Assembly (NCBI GenBank): GCA_937121005.1
Contig: CAKZKB010000523.1
Coordinates: 1 to 9,015, forward strand
Length of the DNA stretch: 9,015 nt
Reading direction: 5' to 3'
DNA from: an uncultured cyanobacterium
GTDB lineage: Bacteria; Cyanobacteriota; Cyanobacteriia; Cyanobacteriales; Geitlerinemataceae
A program made the position numbers and the translations under genes. Every line of letters starts with the position of its first letter. The stretch's first letter is position 1. The notes under the pieces are model-generated. The model searched no databases. It saw only the letters and a list, made by a program, of their open reading frames with translations, and had not been told where the DNA came from. This document shows positions 1-6,967 of the stretch, piece after piece.

Positions 1-24
1 TAGACATGGGGTTCTTAATTCTGC

Positions 25-65
25 GAAAAGTTGGGGGTGTAGATTTTCTTCCCCCTGAACTTTTC
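25..65. repeat. Bulged inverted repeat (hairpin) of unknown role
   Basis: The outer arms GAAAAGTT (25-32) and AACTTTTC (58-65) pair perfectly. The inner arms GGGGG (33-37) and CCCCC (51-55) also pair, with a two-base bulge (TG, 56-57) on the right and a 13-base loop. This gives 13 base pairs in all. No run of T follows the stem on either strand, so it is not a canonical intrinsic terminator. It could end a transcript from a gene left of the window, or be a copy of a dispersed intergenic repeat. Confidence 0.6.
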
Positions 66-79
66 AAGACCCAAGACGA

Positions 80-100
80 ACTCTGAATTCTGAACTCTGA
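80..100. repeat. Three-unit heptanucleotide tandem repeat
   Basis: Three consecutive 7-base units read ACTCTGA, ATTCTGA and ACTCTGA, differing only at the second base. Cyanobacterial genomes are known to carry short tandemly repeated heptamers (STRR sequences) between genes, and this fits that class. It lies about 75 bases before the DUF429 gene and has no visible coding role. Confidence 0.65.
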
Positions 101-175
101 GGGTATCGTTCCTCTACCCAACTTACGAGATTTCAAGACTTTTATATTGAGTCATACGTTACCATAGCCTCGAAC

Positions 176-907
176 ATGGTATTATCTTCTAAAATAGCAC
201 TCGGGTTGGATGGTTGTGTGGCTGGTTGGTTTGCTGTTTTCGGCTGTCCTGGAAACTGGCATCGCGAACTCGTCAGCGATCGCCATCGACTGCAAGAACT
301 CCTCTCAATTTCTTCTCTCTCGTTTGTTGACATTCCTATCGGCTTGTCGGATAATGAAGCAGCGCGACAATGCGATCGCTGGTTGCGGAAACGATTAGGA
401 CGATCGTTCGCAGCTTGCGTTTTTAATCCGCCGGCGCGATCGACCCTAGCAGCCACATCTTACACCGAAGCCTGTCGCCTGAACCAAGAGCGTACCGGGA
501 AAAAAATATCGGTGCAAACCTGGAACCTAGTTCCGAAAATTCGTCAAATTGACGAGATCTTAACCGAGTGCGAGTTTCTGCGCGATCGCGTTAGAGAAAG
601 CCATCCCGAACTGCTGTTCCAACTCCTTAACGGAGATCGTCCTTTAACCCATAAAAAAAAGACCGCCGCCGGACAGGAAGAACGCCGCCAACTGCTGTAT
701 AATGCGATCGCCGATCGTCCCAACTGGGACGACATTCGTGCCTCGTATCGCAAAAAAGATGTCGCCACCGACGACATTTTCGATGCGACGGTACTCGCCT
801 ATTTTGCCGCAAAAGCGATCGCCAACGGAACGCGATCGTTCCCCGAACCGGGAAGCAGCGATCCGAAAGGCTTGACGATGGCAATTTCCTGGGCTAGACT
901 TGGCTAG
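176..907 (+). CDS. DUF429 family protein (predicted RNase H-like fold)
   Basis: The gene encodes 243 residues. The N-terminus carries GLDGCVAGW (10-18), the hallmark opening of DUF429 proteins, followed by VDIPIGL (51-57), NPPARST (84-90), an ESHPE segment (141-145) and an acidic DDIFDA segment (199-204). The family is predicted to have an RNase H-like fold, with these acidic residues (D12, D52, E141, D199/D200/D203) as candidate metal ligands. Its substrate is not established, so nuclease activity is inference. The length is typical and the protein looks complete and soluble, with no signal peptide. The ATG at 176 places the family motif at residue 10, as expected; no clear Shine-Dalgarno precedes it. 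A possible -10 (TATATT, 143-148) lies upstream without a good -35. HIP1 octamers occur inside the gene (e.g. 276-283, 372-379). Its stop overlaps that of the convergent STAS gene. Confidence 0.85.
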   Translation: MVLSSKIALGLDGCVAGWFAVFGCPGNWHRELVSDRHRLQELLSISSLSFVDIPIGLSDNEAARQCDRWLRKRLGRSFAACVFNPPARSTLAATSYTEACRLNQERTGKKISVQTWNLVPKIRQIDEILTECEFLRDRVRESHPELLFQLLNGDRPLTHKKKTAAGQEERRQLLYNAIADRPNWDDIRASYRKKDVATDDIFDATVLAYFAAKAIANGTRSFPEPGSSDPKGLTMAISWARLG

Positions 908-1227
908 AATACAATGCGAGCCGCCATGGCAATGGTGCTGGCATCGGGATCGCCAACCACCAAACGGCGATCGAGTTCCGTCACCTGCAACAGGTACGCA
1001 ACCGACGATCGCAAATTAAACAAACTCAGTCGCCGTCCCGTTTTTAAGGCGAATTTATGCGCTTCTAATAAAGTTAGCAAACCCGCATTACCGATGGCGT
1101 TTACATTTTCTAGATCGATTAACCAATGCTGGTAAGGCGATCGCCCCAAATTCGAGACCTTCTCTCTCATCATGGCGGCCAGTTTGAGATCTAAATTATG
1201 GGTAGGCTGTAAAATAACTGCGTTCAT
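904..1227 (-). CDS. STAS-domain protein (anti-sigma-factor-antagonist-like)
   Basis: The protein has 107 residues and consists of a single STAS domain, the size of a stand-alone anti-sigma-factor antagonist. It shows an early beta strand (MNAVILQPTHNLD), the WLIDLENVNAIGNAGL core (35-50), a helix with LLEAHKFALKTGRRLSLFNL (53-72), and a VAYLLQVTELDRRLVV segment (76-91) matching the C-terminal helix and strand. In SpoIIAA-type proteins the core reads D-S-S-G-L, and the second serine is phosphorylated by the partner kinase. Here the same positions read G46-N47-A48-G49-L50, so that serine is alanine. Classical partner switching by phosphorylation is therefore doubtful; constitutive binding or a structural role is possible. 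The ATG at 1227 begins directly at the first strand. Transcription probably starts at the promoter near 1375. The gene converges on the DUF429 gene with overlapping stops. Confidence 0.8.
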   Translation of the reverse strand: MNAVILQPTHNLDLKLAAMMREKVSNLGRSPYQHWLIDLENVNAIGNAGLLTLLEAHKFALKTGRRLSLFNLRSSVAYLLQVTELDRRLVVGDPDASTIAMAARIVF

Positions 1228-1296
1228 TCGTTTTATGGTATGGAAAAACTGCTAGGAGATCGCAGTCAGTACGCTAAGCGACCGTTATCTGCGAAA

Positions 1297-1339
1297 TCCC
1301 CTAACAGCCTTTGGAAAACGATGACCCTGATTTAGGGGA
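1297..1339 (-). repeat. Inverted repeat in the STAS leader
   Basis: TCCCCTAA (1297-1304) pairs with TTAGGGGA (1332-1339). A further CAG (1305-1307) pairs with CTG (1327-1329) across a two-base bulge, leaving a 19-base loop. If the promoter near 1375 is real, this structure lies in the 5' untranslated part of the STAS mRNA. On the minus strand the stem is followed by TTTCGC, too few T residues for a confident terminator. It could still end read-through from the glycosyltransferase operon. Confidence 0.45.
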
Positions 1340-1374
1340 ATCTGACGAGAACACCCTTTCGATCTTCCACTGCC

Positions 1375-1402
1375 ATTATAGCAACTCGGAAAATATACGC
1401 AA
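1375..1402 (-). promoter_or_regulatory. Putative sigma-70-type promoter for the STAS gene
   Basis: On the minus strand a consensus TATAAT (complement of 1375-1380) is preceded, after a 16-base spacer, by TTGCGT (complement of 1397-1402), which matches three of six -35 positions. Transcription would begin near 1368 and leave a leader of about 140 bases before the STAS start codon at 1227. The region lies downstream of the glycosyltransferase stop, so it would give the STAS gene independent expression. Confidence 0.5.
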
Positions 1403-1435
1403 GTTTTGTAACGAAATTTTAAGATATGCGCGATC

Positions 1436-2542
1436 TCACCCAATCCATTCGAGGTAGGCAGCCACGGCCCGGTGGCGAGTGAAATCCCGCGATCGCGCCT
1501 GTAGAACCGCCTTCGGTATCGGATCGGCCAGGGTAGCGGCGATCGCCTCGGCCATGGCTCCCGCCTCCCCCACCGGAACCAAACGACCGCAGCGGCCCCC
1601 CTCTAAAATTTCCGCACTCCCGAAAGGACAGTCCGTGGCCACTACTTGCGTCCCGCAGGCCAGGGCCTCTATCAGTACCGTAGGCAACCCCTCCCACCGC
1701 GACGAGAGGACGAAGACGGACGATCGCGCCATGTAGGGGAACGGATCGCTAACGAACCCCGGCAAGGCCACGTCGCTGTCAATACCGAGGTCGATCGCCA
1801 GTCGTTCCAACTCGCCTCGACATTCCCCTTCCCCTAAAATCAGCAACCGCACCCAACAGCGCGATCGCACTGTGGCAAAGGCTCGCAGCAGCGTCGTAAA
1901 ATCTTTTTGGGGAGTCAGTCGCCCCACTGCTAAAATGACGGGAGGCTGGCGATCGTCCAACCAGGAATGGGGCGATTTTGTGCACATTTGTTCACAAAAC
2001 TCATCCTCAACAACGGGATTGTAGATGACGCGCACTTGTCCTGGGGAGAAGCCGAACTCTGCTTCCAACTGTTGCGCCATCCCTCGAGAAACCGCCACGA
2101 TCGCCTCTGCTTGCGGAAACCACCACCGCCGCCAAAATTGCAAAAACCGCGATCGGGCCATGACGGGATTGTGTTCGACTAACATTGTCCTCAGACGATT
2201 TCCTGCTAGCCAAGCCGCCAGAGGCGCGATAAAATTCACGTAGGCTAAATGCGCCATCAACACATCCGGTTGTTCTCGCCGCAAATAGCGCACCAATGGC
2301 GGAATCAAGCGCAATGCTTCTCGCGTTCGGCGTTGGGTTTTTACCCCTAAATCCACCACCCGTACCGTTGGTGGAAGTTGGCTTAAAAAAGGGCGATCGA
2401 CGGCATAACCAAGAACGAGATCGATATCAAAACCAACAGAGGATTCAGTTAAACCCCACAACAAACGCAACAGCATCCGCGTGATGCCACCACCTCCCGT
2501 TGGATCGGCCAAAATTGCCAATTTGCGCCTGTTGTTTGCCAT
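1436..2542 (-). CDS. GT4-type glycosyltransferase
   Basis: This 368-residue protein has the two-domain GT-B layout of family GT4 retaining glycosyltransferases. The N-terminal acceptor domain has a glycine-rich loop GGGGI (16-20) and ends with the linker IVAVSRGMAQQL and VIYNPV (148-177). The C-terminal nucleotide-sugar domain carries VGRLTPQKDF (206-215), LILGEGE (234-240) and EGLPTVLIEALACG (284-297). The last holds the EX7E pair E284/E292, which contacts the sugar donor. VVATDCPFGSAEIL (300-313) completes the signature. Donor and acceptor cannot be read from sequence; lipid, polysaccharide and cell-surface glycans are all possible. No signal peptide is seen, so it is probably cytoplasmic or membrane-peripheral. 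It starts 25 bp after the potC stop on the same strand and is probably co-transcribed with the pot genes. No Shine-Dalgarno is visible. Length is normal and no damage is seen. Confidence 0.9.
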   Translation of the reverse strand: MANNRRKLAILADPTGGGGITRMLLRLLWGLTESSVGFDIDLVLGYAVDRPFLSQLPPTVRVVDLGVKTQRRTREALRLIPPLVRYLRREQPDVLMAHLAYVNFIAPLAAWLAGNRLRTMLVEHNPVMARSRFLQFWRRWWFPQAEAIVAVSRGMAQQLEAEFGFSPGQVRVIYNPVVEDEFCEQMCTKSPHSWLDDRQPPVILAVGRLTPQKDFTTLLRAFATVRSRCWVRLLILGEGECRGELERLAIDLGIDSDVALPGFVSDPFPYMARSSVFVLSSRWEGLPTVLIEALACGTQVVATDCPFGSAEILEGGRCGRLVPVGEAGAMAEAIAATLADPIPKAVLQARSRDFTRHRAVAAYLEWIG

Positions 2543-2567
2543 CTAGATCTGCGGGAGTGACAACACT

Positions 2568-3431
2568 TTAATTTGGACTCCGTTCGCCGCGCAACCGCAA
2601 ATATTCAGCTAAGAATGCCAAAAATCCCGAGGCGAAAATCAACAACACGCTTAACGCATTCACGTCTGGCTTGACTCCCGTGCGAATGCGGCTGAAAATT
2701 TCCATCGGTAGGGTTGTGGCCCCCGCACCGGCCGTAAAACTGGCAATTAAAAAGTCATCCATACTCAACACAAAAGCCAGCAAGCAACCGGAGAGAATTC
2801 CGGGAACCAATTCGGGTAACAAAACCTTGATAAATGCCTCCACAGGTGTTGCGCCTAAATCCAATGCTGCTTCTTCTAAATTGGGATCGAGATCGGCTAG
2901 TCGGGTGGAGACCACCACTGCAATATACGCCAAACAAAAGACAATGTGAGCCGCAACGATCGTCCAAATGGTAAGCGGAATTCCCAATGCGGCCAAAAAC
3001 ACCAACGTCGCCACTGCAATAGCAATATCGGGAATAATTAGGGGTAAATAGGACATTCCCAGATACAAACTTTTGCCGGGGAAGCGATAGCGAGACAGTC
3101 CTACCGCCATCAAGGTTCCCAACACCGCCGACACCGCAACGGCGGTAATGGCGACAGTTAAACTGTTTTGTAAAGCGCTAAAAATACGCGCGTCGTTCAA
3201 CAGTCGTTGATACCATTCTAGGGTAAAGCCTTCCCAATTGGCACTGTAGCGAGACTCGTTAAAACTATAAAATCCCAGTACGCCAATGGGGAGGTACATG
3301 AACAAAAACATGGCAACGGTAAAAATCGATTGCCACGATAGATTCGGCTTGGTTCTCGTTTGGGACATATCGACGATCGCGTCCTCTTGGGGGGAGTGTT
3401 GTTGGGGAGGAGAATTGGCGGTTTCAGTCAT
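2568..3431 (-). CDS. potC: Polyamine-type ABC transporter permease PotC
   Basis: Inner-membrane permease of 287 residues with about six membrane segments (roughly 35-57, 88-112, 122-149, 152-176, 210-232, 258-278). The cytoplasmic EAA loop (about 187-211) begins EEAALDLGATPVEAF; this loop docks on the ATPase. The order EEAALDLGA followed by LLPELVPGI is characteristic of PotC/PotI permeases. The first 21 residues are hydrophilic and rich in Pro and Gln. An internal ATG at residue 22 (codon starting at 3368) would give 266 residues, closer to the usual family length, so the true start could be either. It follows potB by 16 bp and should form a heterodimeric channel with PotB. The substrate is putrescine or spermidine by family inference; related transporters take other amines. 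Confidence 0.9.
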   Translation of the reverse strand: MTETANSPPQQHSPQEDAIVDMSQTRTKPNLSWQSIFTVAMFLFMYLPIGVLGFYSFNESRYSANWEGFTLEWYQRLLNDARIFSALQNSLTVAITAVAVSAVLGTLMAVGLSRYRFPGKSLYLGMSYLPLIIPDIAIAVATLVFLAALGIPLTIWTIVAAHIVFCLAYIAVVVSTRLADLDPNLEEAALDLGATPVEAFIKVLLPELVPGILSGCLLAFVLSMDDFLIASFTAGAGATTLPMEIFSRIRTGVKPDVNALSVLLIFASGFLAFLAEYLRLRGERSPN

Positions 3432-3447
3432 AACTCAATACTATCGA

Positions 3448-4365
3448 TTAAACTTTAGCATCGCGATCGCCATATTTGAGTAAAAGCGCGATCGCAATAC
3501 TGACGAGGAGAATTAACAAGGTACTCAATGCCGAACCAAAACCCCAGTTCGGCGTTTGTCCGAGAAACTGATTGTAAATTAACCGCGCAACGGTCATACT
3601 TGACGCACCACCGAGCAGTTCGGGATTGATAAAATCGCCTAAACTGGTAATAAAAACGAGCAACCCACCGGCCGCAATACCGGGGAAAACCTGGGGAACC
3701 GTGACGCGCAAAAAGGTTTCTGGCGGCGTGGCTCCTAAATCGGCAGAGGCTTCGAGCAAGCGGCGATCGAGCTTTTCTAAAGAAGCGTACAAAATTAATA
3801 CCATGTAGGGTAAAAAGCTGTACGTCATGCCGATTAAAACCGCAGGCGGTTCGTTCATCAGTTCGAGGGGGGGAATGCCGATAATGCCGATAATACTATT
3901 TAAAACCCCCGTGCGCCGTAAAATGGTAATCCAAGCATAGGATCGCAACAAGGAAGATGTCCACAGGGGCAAAATAAATCCGAGTAGCAGCAAATTCCGC
4001 CATTTTTTAGGTGCTTGCAAGGCGATCCAATAGGCAACGGGAAACCCCAAAATCAAGCAGCCGATCGTCGTACCGAGAGCGAAAGAGATCGATCGACCGA
4101 TGACAGTTAAATTTAGCGGTGCGAAGGCTCGCAAATAGTTAGCAAACCCATCTGGGTTCACTACATCGCCGGGGCGAATATCGGCCACCAAACTGAGCTC
4201 TAAAATGACTAATGTTGGCACAACCAATAACAGCAGCAACCAAATTCCTGCCGGGCCCAGCAATACTAACTGTCCCAACCATCGCGAGCCAAATGGTTTT
4301 TTACTCGCTTCGGTTTGTGGTTTCAATTTGGGAGGCTCTGGGGGAGGATTGGTGGTGATGCTCAT
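3448..4365 (-). CDS. potB: Polyamine-type ABC transporter permease PotB
   Basis: Inner-membrane permease of 305 residues with about six membrane segments (roughly 31-58, 87-112, 124-148, 172-196, 225-247, 278-298). The EAA loop (about 205-230) contains EASADLGATPPETFLRV and PQVFPGI, and LPLWTSSLLRSYAW (132-145) is a conserved PotB/PotH-type segment. The N-terminal 30 residues are proline- and lysine-rich and cytoplasmic, a common extension. The gene sits between potD and potC. Its ATG at 4365 lies just after a run of AT-rich heptad repeats, and no Shine-Dalgarno is visible. PotB pairs with PotC to form the channel driven by PotA and fed by PotD. No truncation is seen. Confidence 0.9.
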   Translation of the reverse strand: MSITTNPPPEPPKLKPQTEASKKPFGSRWLGQLVLLGPAGIWLLLLLVVPTLVILELSLVADIRPGDVVNPDGFANYLRAFAPLNLTVIGRSISFALGTTIGCLILGFPVAYWIALQAPKKWRNLLLLGFILPLWTSSLLRSYAWITILRRTGVLNSIIGIIGIPPLELMNEPPAVLIGMTYSFLPYMVLILYASLEKLDRRLLEASADLGATPPETFLRVTVPQVFPGIAAGGLLVFITSLGDFINPELLGGASSMTVARLIYNQFLGQTPNWGFGSALSTLLILLVSIAIALLLKYGDRDAKV

Positions 4366-4373
4366 GGCTGCAA

Positions 4374-4401
4374 TTTTTAATTTTTAATTTCTAATTTTTA
4401 A
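4374..4401. repeat. Four-unit AT-rich heptad repeat between potD and potB
   Basis: Four consecutive 7-base units on the plus strand read TTTTTAA, TTTTTAA, TTTCTAA and TTTTTAA. On the coding strand this gives units of TTAAAAA type filling most of the 42-bp potD-potB gap. The tract ends only 8 bp before the potB start. It resembles the heptameric tandem repeats of cyanobacterial intergenic DNA. Unit number could vary between strains and so change the spacing before potB. Confidence 0.75.
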
Positions 4402-4407
4402 TTGATA

Positions 4408-5523
4408 CTATCCGCTCGTCAATCTCGTCCAGTACAGATCGAAAGCCTCACCTACTTCTGTGGGTAAGGGTTTCAATTCTTCCGATTTTTCTAAAGCCGA
4501 TTCGGGAGGGAAAAGGCTATCGTTATTTTGTACCTCTTCAGGTAACAAACCAAAGGCCACTTGGTTGGGAGTGGCAAAACTTAAGCGTTCGCAAACGCGA
4601 GCCGAAACGTCGGGACGCAGCATAAAGTTAAGCCAAGCATAGGCTCCTTCGATATTGGGTGCAGTGCGCGGAATTGCCATGGTATCTGTCCACACGGAAG
4701 ATCCGCTATCGGGCAATAAATACGCCGTACCCGGACTTTCTTCGATGACTTGTACCGCATCAGCAGAATAACACATGGCGATCGTCAAGTCTCCGGTAAT
4801 AATTTGCGATGTCCAAGCGTCAGAAGTAAAAGTAGCGATCGCGCTTTTGAGTTCGGTTAATTTTTGATAGGCTTGGCGAATGGCATCGATATTGGTGGTA
4901 TTATAGGAATAACCGAGCGATCGCAGTGCGGCTCCGATGACTTCTCGTCCGTCGTTGAGCAAGCTAATTCGCTTAGACAGTTGTTGGCGATTGTCCCATA
5001 AATAATCCCAGTCAGTGGGGTTGGGTTGCAACTTGCGGGAATTATAAATTAACCCTGTCGTTCCCCAACTCATGGGGATGCTGTGGCGATTTTGGGTATC
5101 GTAACCCGGATTTTGGAAGCGGGGAAACAGTTCGTCGAGGCCCAACAAGCGATCGCGATCGAGGTCTACCAACCAATCGAGAGACACCATCTTCCGCACC
5201 ATATAATCGGACGGATAGATAATACTGTAAGCGCCGCCGGCCCCCGCTTGCAATTTGGCCAGCATTTCTTCGTTGGACGAAAACACATCGGCGATGACTC
5301 GGATCCCCGTTTCGTCGTAAAACTCTTTTATCAGTTCGTCGTCGGTATAGCCAGCCCAAGTATAGAGATAGAGAACGTCCGATGGCGTATCGATGGTCGT
5401 GCGAACGTTCGCTAGCGTCCAACCGCAGCCGGACAGGGCCAAACCCGATGCAGCAGCAGCCCCCGCTTTCAGGAAATGCCGTCGCGACAAGTGACGATCG
5501 CTACTCAATTGATATGGGGACAC
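4408..5523 (-). CDS. potD: Polyamine-type ABC transporter substrate-binding protein PotD
   Basis: Periplasmic binding lipoprotein of 371 residues starting with GTG. The N-terminus combines a twin-arginine motif SRRHFLK (13-19), a short Ala/Gly-rich hydrophobic stretch and a lipobox LSGC with Cys33. This predicts folded export by Tat and lipid anchoring. The mature part matches PotD: LYLYTWAGYTDDELIKEF (51-68) supplies W56 and Y59, DGREV (191-195) supplies E194, and VWTDTMAIP (277-285) supplies W278 and D280. These align, from memory of E. coli PotD, with its polyamine-binding W34, Y37, E171, W255 and D257. The position matching W229 appears to be Y252. The C-terminal NFMLRPDV and ATPNQ segments are also typical. 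Spermidine, putrescine or a related amine is the likely ligand. It lies 111 bp after potA. Confidence 0.9.
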   Translation of the reverse strand: MSPYQLSSDRHLSRRHFLKAGAAAASGLALSGCGWTLANVRTTIDTPSDVLYLYTWAGYTDDELIKEFYDETGIRVIADVFSSNEEMLAKLQAGAGGAYSIIYPSDYMVRKMVSLDWLVDLDRDRLLGLDELFPRFQNPGYDTQNRHSIPMSWGTTGLIYNSRKLQPNPTDWDYLWDNRQQLSKRISLLNDGREVIGAALRSLGYSYNTTNIDAIRQAYQKLTELKSAIATFTSDAWTSQIITGDLTIAMCYSADAVQVIEESPGTAYLLPDSGSSVWTDTMAIPRTAPNIEGAYAWLNFMLRPDVSARVCERLSFATPNQVAFGLLPEEVQNNDSLFPPESALEKSEELKPLPTEVGEAFDLYWTRLTSG

Positions 5524-5536
5524 GCTGGTTCTACAA

Positions 5537-5542
5537 CCCTCC
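5537..5542 (-). promoter_or_regulatory. Possible ribosome binding site for potD
   Basis: GGAGGG on the minus strand ends 13 bases before the GTG start codon (5523-5521). The spacing is slightly long, but this is the clearest Shine-Dalgarno-like sequence among the pot genes. It supports the GTG, which also leaves a well-placed Tat signal. Confidence 0.4.
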
Positions 5543-5579
5543 GACCGATCGACAATATCTTAGCAGTTCGCTGTCGGGA

Positions 5580-5592
5580 CGAATGGCATTCG
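5580..5592. repeat. Short perfect palindrome upstream of potD
   Basis: CGAATG and CATTCG flank a single central G, a 13-bp palindrome. It lies 13 bp from the larger palindrome at 5606-5624, within the potA-potD gap. It could be part of a protein-binding site or simply chance. Confidence 0.4.
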
Positions 5593-5605
5593 CCCAATTT
5601 ATTTA

Positions 5606-5624
5606 GGGTCAACGCCGTTGACCC
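5606..5624. repeat. Perfect 19-bp palindrome (REP-like) between potA and potD
   Basis: GGGTCAACG and CGTTGACCC flank one central C. The flanks continue the symmetry as TA and CTA with one extra C on the right. In the potA transcript this forms a strong stem-loop 11 bp after the potA stop. No T-run follows on the minus strand (TAAATAAATT comes next), so it is more likely an mRNA-stabilising or attenuating hairpin than a full terminator. Similar GTAGGGG...CCCC palindromes are, to my recollection, common intergenic repeats in cyanobacteria. Confidence 0.65.
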
Positions 5625-5634
5625 CTACACCCGG

Positions 5635-6765
<1,131 letters not shown>

Positions 6766-6851
6766 GGGGGTGCGAGTGGCAAGGGGTGAAGATCCGCAGC
6801 AGATCGCGGATGCTAAATTTACTTTAGTCTATTTCCGTTTGTTTTTAAATT

Positions 6852-6875
6852 CGGCGAGGGGCGATCCCCCCGCCG
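6852..6875. repeat. GC-rich hairpin in the potA leader
   Basis: CGGCG (6852-6856) pairs with CGCCG (6871-6875) and GGGG (6858-6861) pairs with CCCC (6866-6869). There is one A-C mismatch and a four-base CGAT loop. It lies about 87 bases before the potA start codon. On the minus strand AATTTAAAAA follows, so it is not a T-tailed terminator. Confidence 0.5.
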
Positions 6876-6883
6876 TAGAGGTC

Positions 6884-6967
6884 TTATTCGTGGTGGCCAG
6901 GAAAAAGTTCGGCCACCAACTCCCGAAACAGCAGGCGCACCGCCTTGGCGCAAACCGTCGATCGCAC
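6884..6967 (-). CDS. Doubtful 27-residue microORF upstream of potA
   Basis: Read from a GTG at 6967, this frame gives 27 residues ending in LLFRELVAELFPGHHE. The middle could form an amphipathic helix. Most codons end in G or C, unlike the AT-rich sequence just upstream, which is the only hint of coding. The frame remains open further upstream to a GTG at 7123 (79 residues), but that part does not look like protein. AGAAGG abuts the short GTG with no spacing, so initiation is uncertain. The hairpin at 6891-6918 overlaps its 3' half, and RNA structure could explain the base composition instead. I do not recognise the peptide. Confidence 0.2.
   Translation of the reverse strand: MRSTVCAKAVRLLFRELVAELFPGHHE
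6891..6918. repeat. Perfect 8-bp stem-loop upstream of potA
   Basis: TGGTGGCC (6891-6898) and GGCCACCA (6911-6918) enclose a 12-base loop. On the minus strand the loop contains CTTTTTC. No T-run follows the stem. It lies inside the doubtful microORF and may be a leader structure of the pot transcript or the end of a transcript from upstream. Confidence 0.55.

Noticed and set aside
142..456. 104-residue minus-strand frame over the DUF429 start
   Set aside because: It is antisense to a gene with clear family motifs and has low-complexity, Ser/Asn/Gln-rich composition. It is a shadow.
5042..5422. 126-residue minus-strand frame inside potD
   Set aside because: Arg-rich frame-shifted reading of potD, whose own frame has intact family motifs.
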